52,637 nt of DNA from an uncultured Paraprevotella sp. (GTDB taxonomy: Bacteria; Bacteroidota; Bacteroidia; Bacteroidales; Bacteroidaceae): contig CALUIV010000019.1 of the NCBI GenBank assembly GCA_944320775.1, positions 1-52,637 of the forward strand. The letters run 5' to 3'. Positions 1 through 7,663 of the stretch are shown one piece after another. Each line of letters opens with the position of its first letter. The stretch's first letter is position 1. The position numbers and the translations under genes are program-made. The notes under the pieces were generated by a model. It was not told the origin of the DNA and made no database searches. It worked only from the letters and a program-made list of their open reading frames with translations.

Positions 1-147
1 GCCCTTTTGGTGGAAAAAGAAGCCCACCTGCTGCACCTTATGGAAACTTTCGCCCGTCAGGACAAGGCAGACAGCCTGCTGGTGAACCATCTGCCCGAAG
101 TGGCGAAACGTGCCTGGAAAAGGTTTTCGTCGTTTCTCTCATCTTGA
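1..147 (+). CDS. 3' end of an unidentified gene entering from the left
   Basis: Frame 1 is open from the first base to a TGA at 145-147, about 48 codons. The first 36 or so residues look like a real charged helical C-terminus (for example EKEAHLLHLMETFARQDKAD) and have GC-rich third positions, unlike the AT-rich DNA that follows. The last dozen codons (RFSSFLSS) overlap, in another frame, the start of the protease homology at 110-685, so they probably come from a recombination joint near 110-125. I do not recognise the family. It could be the tail of a mobile-element gene whose excision or insertion truncated the next gene. Confidence 0.35.
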   Translation, partial: ALLVEKEAHLLHLMETFARQDKADSLLVNHLPEVAKRAWKRFSSFLSS

Positions 148-685
148 AATGGATGATGATTTGGATGCTATACGGGAACTTCCGAAATACAAGGAATTAA
201 TCCGGCATTATAAAAGTATCTTTGAAACAGAGATAGAAGATAAAATGCAGGCTACTTCTGTTTATGAAGAGCAGACTGTTGAAATACCATTCAGCAAAGA
301 AGACGGTGTCTGCAAGGTGAAATGTGCAATCAATAATCTGCCCTTGTATTTTGTATTTGACACAGGAGCGTCTGATGTTTCGCTTTCATCTGTCGAGGCG
401 ACATTTATGATGAAAAATGGGTATTTGAAATCATCAGACGTCATCGGGAAACAGAATTATATGATGGCAAATGGCGAGATAAGTGCAGGAACAGTCATTA
501 ATCTTCGCAATGTGAATTTCGGAGGATTGGATTTGGATAATATACGAGCTTCTGTCGTACACAACCAAACAGCTCCTCTTTTATTAGGACAATCAATCCT
601 TGGTCGTTTGGGAAGTATTGAAATCGATAATGCGAAAAGAGTTTTGAGGATTACATATAAAAAGAAAGTAGAAGAATGCAAATGA
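110..685 (+). CDS. Retropepsin-like aspartic protease, probably 5'-truncated
   Basis: The signature DTGAS lies at residues 84-88, inside the FVFDTGAS strand typical of retropepsin-like single-domain aspartic proteases. A second family motif, LLLGQSILGRLG, lies near residues 157-168. These domains usually act as homodimeric proteases. Residues 5-45 resemble the end of a TPR-like helical region, so the full gene probably had more N-terminal sequence. The only start in frame after the upstream stop at 83-85 is a GTG at 110, and no Bacteroidetes promoter precedes it. I infer that the true 5' end was lost at a DNA joint near 110-125. The stop overlaps the ATG of the next gene (ATGA, 682-685), which suggests translational coupling in the ancestral operon. 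The domain call is firm; that the product is made is doubtful. Confidence 0.7.
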   Translation: MPGKGFRRFSHLEMDDDLDAIRELPKYKELIRHYKSIFETEIEDKMQATSVYEEQTVEIPFSKEDGVCKVKCAINNLPLYFVFDTGASDVSLSSVEATFMMKNGYLKSSDVIGKQNYMMANGEISAGTVINLRNVNFGGLDLDNIRASVVHNQTAPLLLGQSILGRLGSIEIDNAKRVLRITYKKKVEECK

Positions 686-888
686 AGCAGGAAATCAATA
701 GGTTAAAAATAGTATTGGCTGAGAAGTAGAGAACTAATCGCTGGCTTGCTGCTCAATTAGGTAAAAACGAAGCTACCATATCCAAATGGTGTACAAACAC
801 AACTCAGCCCAGTTTGGATGATTTGGTTATGATTGCAAAATGCCTGGAAGTTGATACTAAAGATTTGCTTCATTCTATAACCGAATGA
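682..888 (+). pseudogene. XRE-family helix-turn-helix regulator with an internal stop codon
   Basis: A 69-codon frame opens with MKQEINRLKIVLAEK, meets a TAG at 727-729, then continues as RTNRWLAAQLGKNEATISKW and ends in a leucine-rich helix with TGA at 886-888. This is the compact Cro/C1-type HTH common in Bacteroidetes. The helix-turn-helix core (LAAQLGKNEATISKW) comes after the stop. Family members have a lysine at the TAG position (LAEKKRTN), so a single AAG/AAA-to-TAG change explains the break. The start overlaps the stop of the aspartic protease gene by four bases. It is probably inactive unless the TAG is suppressed or translation restarts downstream. Confidence 0.75.
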
Positions 889-969
889 TAAAGCGAGATG
901 CCATCTGCTGAAATATGCGGGTGGTATCTTTTATATTAATGTACATGAAAATAATACTCTGAAAGTCTT

Positions 970-977
970 TATCTTTG
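970..977 (+). promoter_or_regulatory. Bacteroidetes -7 box for the ADP-ribosylglycohydrolase gene
   Basis: TATCTTTG matches the TAnnTTTG consensus and sits 17 bases before the ATG at 995. No clear TTG -33 element lies at the usual 19-21 base distance. Confidence 0.5.
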
Positions 978-994
978 TCTCCAAATCAATTGAT

Positions 995-2257
995 ATGAAT
1001 CCTGCAAAATATAAAGAATACATTTCTCAATACGACATCAGACGTTTTGTGGATGCACATCGTCAGATATATGCTTCTGCCTTGTCGGAAATCCGTAATG
1101 GCAAAAAGCAGTCACATTGGATGTGGTATATATTTCCACAGTTGCGTGGTCTTGGACATAGCCGTAATTCCAATTATTATGGAATAGCCGATCGAGACGA
1201 AGCGTTGATGTTTTTACATGAACCTACACTCGGCAGGAATCTTTGTGAAATAACAATGGAGATGCTGGCAATTGATGACAAACCTATCGAAGAAATTCTA
1301 GGAGAAATCGATGCCTTGAAATTCCGCTCATCAATGACGCTTTTCGATTCTGTATATCCGGATTATATATTTTCAGAAGCCTTGAAAAAATATTATGGAG
1401 GCAAGGCTGACGAGCTTACTCTGAAAATGTTAAAGGAAAAAGCGAACGAAAACGAGGTATTGGTGCGAGGAGGAATCATAGGGGCGATAATTGGAGATAT
1501 TGTCGGGTCTTTTTACGAGTTTTATAATTCCAAGTCAGCAAACATAGCTCTGTTCACCCCAAGTACAACATTTACAGATGACACTGTAATGACCATAGCG
1601 GTAGCAGATTGGCTTCTGAGTGGAGTTCCGCTACAGAACACCATGCCAGACTGGGGGCAGGAATATCCAAACAGAGGATATGGAGGAATGTTCTATGAAT
1701 GGATGTTTTATAATGAAGATAAAAATCCTTATAATAGTTTCGGGAATGGTGCAGGTATGCGTGTAAGCCCATGCGGATATTATGCAAATTCTCTTGAAGA
1801 AACTCTTGAACTCGCCAAACAATCAGCAGAAGTGACACATAATCATCCGGAAGGCATTAAAGGGGCACAGGCTATAGCATCTGCAATCTTTTTGGCACGT
1901 CAACAGAAACCAAAGGATGAAATCCGGGAATATATAGAAAAGACTTTCGGATATAACTTACATCGGACTTGCGATGAAATACGACCGGCATATCGATTTG
2001 ATGTAACATGCCAAGGTTCATGTCCGGAAGCAATAATCGCATTTTTGGACAGTCACGACTATGAATCAGCAATCCGACTGGCAATATCTTTGGGAGGTGA
2101 TAGTGATACAATCGCTTGTATGACAGGAGGTATTGCTGCTGCCTACTATGGTATTCCGACGTGGTTAGTAAAGTATGTAACGGTAGAGTTTCTGCCCCAG
2201 AATATGCTGGACGTTATAGAGAGATTTGACAAGGTGTGCGCAGAACGAATAAATTAA
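995..2257 (+). CDS. DUF1810 domain fused to an ADP-ribosylglycohydrolase
   Basis: The 420-residue protein has two domains. Residues about 12-155 are a DUF1810 domain, with the characteristic KKQSHWMWYIFPQLRGLG stretch at 37-54. Residues about 158-415 are an ADP-ribosylglycohydrolase (DraG/ARH fold): GAIIGDIVGSFYE at 163-175, the metal-binding TDDTVMT at 194-200, and the C-terminal GGDSDTIACMTGG from 367. The acidic residues that coordinate the two Mg ions in this family are all present, so hydrolysis of an ADP-ribose bond is likely. The target could be protein, nucleic acid or a small ADP-ribosyl compound, and the sequence does not say which. The gene has its own TATCTTTG promoter box. No ADP-ribosyltransferase gene is visible nearby. 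It sits among decayed accessory genes, which suggests acquisition by transfer. Confidence 0.85.
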   Translation: MNPAKYKEYISQYDIRRFVDAHRQIYASALSEIRNGKKQSHWMWYIFPQLRGLGHSRNSNYYGIADRDEALMFLHEPTLGRNLCEITMEMLAIDDKPIEEILGEIDALKFRSSMTLFDSVYPDYIFSEALKKYYGGKADELTLKMLKEKANENEVLVRGGIIGAIIGDIVGSFYEFYNSKSANIALFTPSTTFTDDTVMTIAVADWLLSGVPLQNTMPDWGQEYPNRGYGGMFYEWMFYNEDKNPYNSFGNGAGMRVSPCGYYANSLEETLELAKQSAEVTHNHPEGIKGAQAIASAIFLARQQKPKDEIREYIEKTFGYNLHRTCDEIRPAYRFDVTCQGSCPEAIIAFLDSHDYESAIRLAISLGGDSDTIACMTGGIAAAYYGIPTWLVKYVTVEFLPQNMLDVIERFDKVCAERIN

Positions 2258-2303
2258 GAAACAAATTAATAACACGAACTATAACTCCTGAAAAAGTATT
2301 ATT

Positions 2304-3818
2304 ATGATCGATGAAGCCATAATTAAAATGATTGTAACAACATGGAGGATTTGCAAATGGTTCTTTTTGCAAATCTTTCTTATGTACTTGATGCCATATT
2401 TGTGGAACAACCATTATAATGGAGAAACCATTTGCTTAATACTACTTTATACAGTTTCGTATGCAATATATTGGGAGGCTTTACCAAAGGATAAAAGATG
2501 GCATTGGTTACCTCTACCATATTTCGTGTATATTGTTATAATGATTTTACTTTACGGTTTGATTAAAACATGGGATGTCTCTGTGTTTCATTCCCTTTTA
2601 TTACCTATATATGGAGCTGTGTGCGTATTTTTTGTCAAATTTTGCAGAAAACAGTTCGGAAAAATTCACAAGAAGTACAGACTTGGAAAAATAATAACAT
2701 ATACTACTGTCTTTTTATTTTTTGTTGCGCTGAAGTCTATCTCTGTATCATGGGAATGTTCAAAACGTAATTCTTTTGAGAAGGAAGATATTTTAGCGAG
2801 GAAGGATTACTTAGTCGATAAATTACTGGTCAATCCACAGGATGTCTTAAACAAAATGCCAGCATCAATAGGAACACAGTTTCAGGGAGAATGGGCTTTG
2901 TACTCTTGCTCTATGCTATCAGCCTCATTGGTAAACATATCTCAACTATATCCAGAAACAAAAGAAGAAAACATTCAGTACATTGATAGTCTTATCAATA
3001 TAGTGATGTCTTCTGAATTGCGTTATTACGACACGATGCGATGGGATGAGGACCCATTGGAATCTTTAGATGGAGATGAAAGCCATGTATCCTATCTCAG
3101 TCATTTAGCTTGGATGATTTGTGGTTATAAGCAAATAGGAGGTGATTCAAGGTACGACAAGCTATTGTATTCTCTATGTGGTACTATGAACAGAAGGCTT
3201 CTCAATTGTAGTGCTTTGAATTTGCCTACTTACCCCGGAGAGTCAATTTATATCCCGGATATGCTTGTTGCCATTGTCGCTCTAAATCAATATGCTGACA
3301 TGAACAATGGCAAATACCGCAGCACTGTCAAGAAATGGATAAAAAGAGCGCAGAAAGAATGGATTGATAAAAAAACCGGCCTACTGGTTTCATTTCTACA
3401 AGAGAACGGGAATCAGTATGATGGAGTCCCAGTTAAGGGCTCGTATTCGGCCTTAAACTGTTATTACCTGACTTTCATAGATGAAACTTTTGCCAAGCGA
3501 CAATATGAAACGCTCAAATCATTGTTTTGGAAAGACGGAGCTATTTCCGGACTGAAAGAATATTATGACAGAACATGCTATTTAGGATTAGACATAGATG
3601 CCGGACCGATTCTATTTGAATTAAGTCCGTCTGGAACAGCTTTCATGACAGGAAGTGCAACCTATTTTAATGACAATGGAACGAGAAATGATATTTTGAC
3701 AACAGCTGAGATTGCAGGTCATACAGTCAGGCTAAACAATAAACGACACTACCTTTTGGCTAATGTTGCCTTAGTCGGTGAAGCTATTATGTTAGCTATG
3801 CGAACACATTTCAAATAG
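2304..3818 (+). CDS. Membrane protein with a linalool-dehydratase-like alpha/alpha-barrel domain
   Basis: The first ~150 residues hold about five hydrophobic segments (roughly 13-35, 40-58, 67-88, 92-112, 128-148), with basic loops between them. Residues about 180-504 are soluble and helical. They contain motifs such as SHLAWMICGY, GGDSRYDKL and LPTYPGESIYIPDMLVAIVAL, which resemble the (alpha/alpha)6 barrel seen in linalool dehydratase/isomerase-like and glycoside-hydrolase-like proteins. I have not verified this by search. Substrate and reaction are unknown. The gene follows the ADP-ribosylglycohydrolase gene by 46 bases in the same direction and may be co-transcribed. Its last 8 bases overlap the tail of an M23 peptidase remnant on the other strand. 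Confidence 0.6.
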   Translation: MIDEAIIKMIVTTWRICKWFFLQIFLMYLMPYLWNNHYNGETICLILLYTVSYAIYWEALPKDKRWHWLPLPYFVYIVIMILLYGLIKTWDVSVFHSLLLPIYGAVCVFFVKFCRKQFGKIHKKYRLGKIITYTTVFLFFVALKSISVSWECSKRNSFEKEDILARKDYLVDKLLVNPQDVLNKMPASIGTQFQGEWALYSCSMLSASLVNISQLYPETKEENIQYIDSLINIVMSSELRYYDTMRWDEDPLESLDGDESHVSYLSHLAWMICGYKQIGGDSRYDKLLYSLCGTMNRRLLNCSALNLPTYPGESIYIPDMLVAIVALNQYADMNNGKYRSTVKKWIKRAQKEWIDKKTGLLVSFLQENGNQYDGVPVKGSYSALNCYYLTFIDETFAKRQYETLKSLFWKDGAISGLKEYYDRTCYLGLDIDAGPILFELSPSGTAFMTGSATYFNDNGTRNDILTTAEIAGHTVRLNNKRHYLLANVALVGEAIMLAMRTHFK

Positions 3819-3996
3819 TATTATTGGCCAAAGATACCACACACGATTCTTTAACGGAGTTAATATAATCAAGAAATATACGAGGATTGATACATTCTCC
3901 ATTATGACGTATGGTCATATGCAAATGTTCCCCGGTGCTACGCCCCGTATTGCCTGAAATTCCGACTACATTGCCAGTAAGCATCCAAAATTGGCG
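3811..3996 (-). pseudogene. C-terminal remnant of an M23 (LytM-type) peptidase
   Basis: Reading the minus strand gives GNVVGISGNTGRSTGEHLHM, then INPRIFLDYINSVKESC and a TGA at 3811-3813. The SGNTGRSTGxHLH block is the hallmark of M23 metallopeptidases; its HxH supplies zinc ligands. Only about 60 codons remain. Upstream the frame is closed by a TAA at 3997-3999, and the first zinc motif (HxxxD) is missing. The piece is therefore the tail of a lost cell-wall endopeptidase gene. It overlaps the end of the convergent membrane protein gene by 8 bases. Confidence 0.7.
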
Positions 3997-4112
3997 TTAC
4001 AGCAGAAAAAAATATATGCTTGATGATAAAAAGTTCAAACATCATGATAAGCCTCCTTTACATGTATATCGTAACTAATGGATTTTAATTCATAAGATTT
4101 TTTGAAGGACTA

Positions 4113-4455
4113 GATGAACGCAGAAAATATTCTATTGGATAAATTCTTAAATTTAAACAGCATATAAGAATCAATGACAAAAGTAAAATCCTCAAATTTA
4201 GGTTCACGCCTAACAATGTGAATGGTCAACCGTTCAAGCAGAATAAAATTCTGAATAACATCAAAGGAAAGAGAAATATATTCTCAATACGCTGTTTGAT
4301 AACCGTTTTCCTATCGGTATACAGATTGTCATTAAGACTAAAATAACATGAGAAACTCCTTGATGAGTATTATCAACAAATAATACTCAAGAAAAAGGTC
4401 TTGATTGAAATGGGCAATACTGTCTATATCTTCCTGATAATATTTCTTAATATAT
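4113..4455 (-). pseudogene. Decayed, unidentified reading frame downstream of the GNAT remnant
   Basis: The minus strand shows open segments that read like protein rather than noise: YYQEDIDSIAHFNQDLFLEY (about 4346-4450) and FILLERLTIHIVRREPKFED to IFSAFI (4113-4283). They are separated by several stop codons between 4284 and 4345 and closed by TAG at 4110-4112. They look like pieces of a gene that has accumulated nonsense mutations. I do not recognise the family, and chance open frames in AT-rich DNA cannot be excluded. Confidence 0.3.
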
Positions 4456-4928
4456 CTAACTATAACTATCAGTTTTCAATATTAATTCCATTTCATTTGT
4501 TTTACAAATAAAGCCAAAAGAAGAATATAAGTGTTTACCATATTCGCTACTATTCAGCCATATTTTTTTATATTGTGGTTGTTAGCATATTTAATAATTT
4601 CTTGCAATAGCAACTTAGCCAACCCTTGTTCTCTGAATTCTGGACGAGTAAACACATTCAAGATGTATCCCTCTTTCCCTTTTAAATTCTCTGGATAAGG
4701 AATACGATTAAACAAGCACATGGATACAATGGATATTATCTCATTATTATCGATTACTCCGTAACATATAAGACTTTTATTGATACAGGAGAGAAAATAT
4801 TCCTTTGTTGATTTTTCTAAATATTTCAGATTCGTGTTAGTAGAAATCTCTCCGAGTTCTTGCAATAAACAAAGTCTTAATTTCCAAAATTGATTTACAT
4901 CTTTATGATTCAAAGTTATGATATCCAT
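4456..4928 (-). pseudogene. GNAT-family N-acetyltransferase, frameshifted in an A7 run
   Basis: The frame starts at 4928 (MDIITLNHKDVNQFWKLRL) and carries a GNAT acetyl-CoA region: YILNVFTRPEFREQGLAKLLL, with the REQGLA variant of Q/RxxGxG/A. It stops early at 4554 after NNHNIKKYG. In the next frame it continues exactly as expected, WLNSSEYGKHLYSSFGF to ELILKTDSYS, with a TAG at 4456-4458. Adding one A to the seven-A run (minus strand, 4563-4569) restores KKIWLNSSEYG and gives a 157-residue protein, normal for the family. It is a recent single-base deletion, a slippage site, or a sequencing error. Confidence 0.8.
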
Positions 4929-5244
4929 AATTCTGTATTTATTGTAAGTTCTATATAATGACCAATATATTCGTTTAATTATTAGAATTATAGCGAAAAA
5001 ATCATTTAAATCACAACATTAAAACGATTACCACTATAGTTACCAAGTTTAAAACAACAAAGTTTTATATTATAATATATAATTGAAGACAAAAAACTGA
5101 CATTGTAACAAATCAATCACACAAATACTATTATTCTAATCCTGTTTCGTTCTGATTGTTTTCGCTACTTCAAGCATAAATACTAAGAGTATGTGAACAA
5201 ACATTTGAAACACTTTTTTCCACATCTGGTATCCTATAACCATT
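4929..5244. other. AT-rich gap with no recognisable gene
   Basis: This stretch lies between the GNAT start and the SatD-like remnant. It contains only short, stop-rich frames. It probably includes what is left of the missing C-terminal part of the SatD-like gene, but I cannot recognise any of it. I see no convincing hairpin terminator. Confidence 0.4.
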
Positions 5245-5421
5245 TTATGAAAACAGAAAAGAAAGTATTGCTTCCACAGACCAAAGTCCTCTCCAAAAAC
5301 CGGGATACGTACCCTGCAAAATTAGAAAGAGATTTTCAACTCTCTGTTTCAGGGAAATAGTCTCTTCTATTCTTAATGAAGTTGAAGATACAATATCGGC
5401 AGAAATGACAGCATACATCAT
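5245..5421 (-). pseudogene. N-terminal remnant of a SatD-family-like protein
   Basis: A 58-codon minus-strand frame begins MMYAVISADIVSSTSLRIEE and continues with VENLFLILQGTYPGFW before running out of family-like sequence and stopping at 5245-5247. The MxAVISADIVSSTSL opening and the YPGFWGRL-like block resemble Bacteroidetes SatD-family proteins of about 210 residues, in which a KGD-containing core follows. Here the core and C-terminus are missing, so the gene is truncated or frameshifted near residue 42-45. Its promoter (5445-5474) and upstream operator-like repeats (5477-5528) are intact, so the fragment may still be transcribed. Family assignment is from memory of the motif and is moderate. 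Confidence 0.55.
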
Positions 5422-5444
5422 AATCCGTTTTTTATGTTACTGCA

Positions 5445-5474
5445 CAAATATATATAAAGAATTTATTTTTGCAA
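5445..5474 (-). promoter_or_regulatory. Promoter of the SatD-like remnant
   Basis: On the minus strand a TTG (5472-5474) is followed after 19 bases by TATATTTG (5445-5452), a match to the Bacteroidetes -33/-7 pattern. The -7 box ends 23 bases before the ATG at 5421. Confidence 0.6.
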
Positions 5475-5476
5475 TA

Positions 5477-5528
5477 AATTATAAGCTATAAAACTTATAA
5501 TGCCAAATTATAAGCTAATCAACTTATA
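5477..5528. repeat. Two 23-bp direct repeats with internal dyads, probable operator pair
   Basis: AATTATAAGCTA-NNN-AACTTATA occurs at 5477-5499 and again at 5506-5528, identical in all 20 defined bases and 29 bp apart. Each copy contains the inverted repeat TATAAG-N8-CTTATA. The pair lies directly upstream of the -33 element of the SatD-like remnant, where a dimeric helix-turn-helix regulator would bind. The TATxxx-N8-xxxATA geometry resembles HipB-type operators. No matching regulator gene remains next to it. Confidence 0.65.
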
Positions 5529-6170
5529 TTTTCCTCCTCTGTAACATATATCCCCATGTAAATTAATCCGTTTCTTACAAAATGACACTTTGCCATTTAA
5601 CCCCTTCTATACTCCCTAATTTCCGCCCTCACTTCGACCTCATTCCAAATAATGAAATCCTGAGCTATAAAAATCCAGATAAATCACTATCATACAACAA
5701 ATTAAGCAACAAAAAGACGAACTAATACGAAGACAATCTGGAAAGAAAAACACCGGGAAAAGAGCAATAAAAACAAAATCCATTGCTTCTGTTTCACGAG
5801 ATCGGCATCAGATTTTCATGAGTTCGGGAAGAACTTTTCATGTCATCGGCATCACTTCGACGTGTATCCTCGAATATAATCGCATGAAAAACAGTATAAC
5901 AGGACAAAAATAAAGGATCTGAAGGTATAATAAAAGAAAAACAGAACAAAGATTTTTTCTATTTCGCAAAATACTCCAATTAAACAAGAAAGCAAAAGCA
6001 ATGTTTTTAAAGCAAAAAGATAGCAAAAACCCATCAAAGAATATCTTTCAGCAAAATCATGATTAACCATACAGCCACGTACCGAAAGGGAGACAAGCGG
6101 TATCGAATCCTGCCAAAAAAGGCTTCTGCTTGTCAGGATAGCATTCCCGACAGGCAAAAGCCAGTATGCA
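5529..6170. other. Intergenic region, no gene recognised
   Basis: This 640-base AT-rich stretch carries only low-complexity hydrophobic frames on the minus strand that overlap the end of the DUF4112 gene and show no family features. A short direct repeat, ATCGGCATCA, occurs near 5801-5810 and 5841-5850. I see no tRNA, clear terminator or promoter. Confidence 0.4.
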
Positions 6171-6761
6171 TCAGAAACTTGCAAACAGATTGCTGAAAAA
6201 ATCTGCAATCAGGGTGCCAAGGTAAGCCACGAATTTCACTAAATAATAAATGGCCACACAGAACAGGATAATCATGATTCCGGTCCAAATGGCTTTCCGG
6301 TTTACTTCCTGAATCACTTCCTTGTCGTCTTCGACAAAGCCGACAATCAGTCTGCGGTTCTGCGCAAAAGAACGGTTGAACACATCCACGATGTCACCAA
6401 TCCAAAAGGGAATCAGTCCTAAGGCCACATCGCGCAACACATTGTAAATGACGGCAAGGGTCAAAGGCAGGGAACGAACCTTGCACGCGGCCACATAGAT
6501 AAAGGGAAAAACGAAAACCGAAGTCAGCATATCGCCTATTCCCGGGGCAAAGAACCCGACAATTGCATCGAGATAAAATCTATCCATCCATTTGGCTACA
6601 GACTTAGTAACCTTGTAGGACAAAGACCGCTCAATTTCCGTGCGACGCTGTTGCTTTTTCATCTGCCGTTGTTGTTCCGGCTGATCCTTTTCTTTGGTGT
6701 TGTACCGTCCTGAATTCTGCTGAGCCCGACGCCGTCTGTTGCTTTGCATTTCCTCACTCAT
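6171..6761 (-). CDS. DUF4112 domain-containing membrane protein
   Basis: The 196-residue protein has a very basic, glutamine-rich N-terminus (residues 1-45, RRRRAQQ and QMKKQQRR) followed by a DUF4112 core. The core has MDRFYLDAIVGFFAPGIGDM, then a hydrophobic helix, then NVLRDVALGLIPFWIGDIVD and FNRSFAQNRRLIV. The paired PGxGD / IPxxGD turns and two or three membrane helices are typical of the family, whose function is unknown. A last helix (about 160-185) is strongly hydrophobic. The start lies 12 bases after the SDR stop, so it is the last gene of the minus-strand operon that begins with the steroid 5-alpha-reductase homologue. It might be a passenger or assist a membrane-linked pathway; the sequence does not tell. 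Confidence 0.8.
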   Translation of the reverse strand: MSEEMQSNRRRRAQQNSGRYNTKEKDQPEQQRQMKKQQRRTEIERSLSYKVTKSVAKWMDRFYLDAIVGFFAPGIGDMLTSVFVFPFIYVAACKVRSLPLTLAVIYNVLRDVALGLIPFWIGDIVDVFNRSFAQNRRLIVGFVEDDKEVIQEVNRKAIWTGIMIILFCVAIYYLVKFVAYLGTLIADFFSNLFASF

Positions 6762-6773
6762 AATTCGATTTCT

Positions 6774-7634
6774 CTACTCCGTTTTCATCAGCCATCGCGC
6801 CACAATTTGCTCCGTACGCTCCCACAATTCATCCGACTGCGGATGATGCAGGTAATGTGGCGACAGCGTTTTGGGATGACCGCTGGCAAACAGGCAACCC
6901 GTTGTCGCAGCCCATGCGGCATCGAGCAACAGCCGAATGGCCGTATCTGCTCCCTGACGGGGCGTACGGATAAAAGGACGGAAAAAGATGTCGGTCAACG
7001 GATCAAACCATTGATGCATGGTAATGATGTCGGTCGAAACAATACCCGGATCGGCCGCATTCACCATGATGCCCGACGTCCGGCAGATTTCGGCCAGCTT
7101 CAGACTGAAAAGAGTCAGGGCCAGTTTCGTATTGCTATAAATCGGAATGCGCCAGAAACCGCCTTTCCGCCCCATCGTAAAGAAATCGGGGAATTCCAGC
7201 TTACCTATGGCATAGGTGCACGACACCATATTGACAATACGGCTTCCGGACGACATAAGAGGTAACAGTTTTCGGGTCAGCAAATAAGGTCCCACATAGT
7301 TGACACTCACCGTACGTTCCAGACCGTCGGCCGTCGTACGCCGGGCAGTTTCCATCGTTCCGGCATTGTTCATCAACAAGGCTATCGGTTCGGCCCGACG
7401 CAACAAAAAATCGGCCACGCCGGCAACTATATCCAGTGAAGCTAAATCCAAATGCAGACATTCTATCCACGTGTTACCGGTTTCGGCAATAATCTGCTGT
7501 CGTACGTTTTCCGCCTTTTCCATATCCCTGCAGGCCATCACAATGGGATAACCTGCCTGCGCTACGGCGCGGGTAATCTCCGACCCCATACCGCCGTCGG
7601 CCCCCGTAATAACGGCTAAACCTTTTTTATCCAT
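6774..7634 (-). CDS. Short-chain dehydrogenase/reductase, candidate 3beta-hydroxysteroid dehydrogenase
   Basis: This is a classical SDR: cofactor motif TGADGGMG at residues 10-17, NNAG in the middle, catalytic Ser in NMVSC and YSNTK as YxxxK. It also shows features of the retinol-dehydrogenase-like subgroup (VNYVGPYLLTRKLLP). The start at 7634 is preferred over the ATG at 7646, because GGAGGAG lies just before it and MDKKGLAVITG fits the family N-terminus. It sits 29 bases after the OYE gene and in the same operon as a steroid 5-alpha-reductase homologue. SDRs in this position in Parabacteroides merdae and Odoribacteraceae have been reported as 3beta-HSDHs that reduce 3-oxo bile acids. The fold is certain and the substrate is inferred from context. 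Confidence 0.85.
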   Translation of the reverse strand: MDKKGLAVITGADGGMGSEITRAVAQAGYPIVMACRDMEKAENVRQQIIAETGNTWIECLHLDLASLDIVAGVADFLLRRAEPIALLMNNAGTMETARRTTADGLERTVSVNYVGPYLLTRKLLPLMSSGSRIVNMVSCTYAIGKLEFPDFFTMGRKGGFWRIPIYSNTKLALTLFSLKLAEICRTSGIMVNAADPGIVSTDIITMHQWFDPLTDIFFRPFIRTPRQGADTAIRLLLDAAWAATTGCLFASGHPKTLSPHYLHHPQSDELWERTEQIVARWLMKTE

Positions 7635-7663
7635 AATCTCCTCCACTCATCATTTAGATACAT

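Noticed and set aside
5247-5360. Plus-strand 37-codon frame (MKTEKKVLLPQTKVL) resembling the start of an HTH regulator
   Set aside because: It is antisense to the SatD-like remnant, which has a proper promoter and family-like sequence; the resemblance is best explained by chance.
5838-6208. Overlapping minus-strand hydrophobic frames of 62 and 118 codons
   Set aside because: They overlap the end of the DUF4112 gene, are low-complexity and have no promoter or family features.
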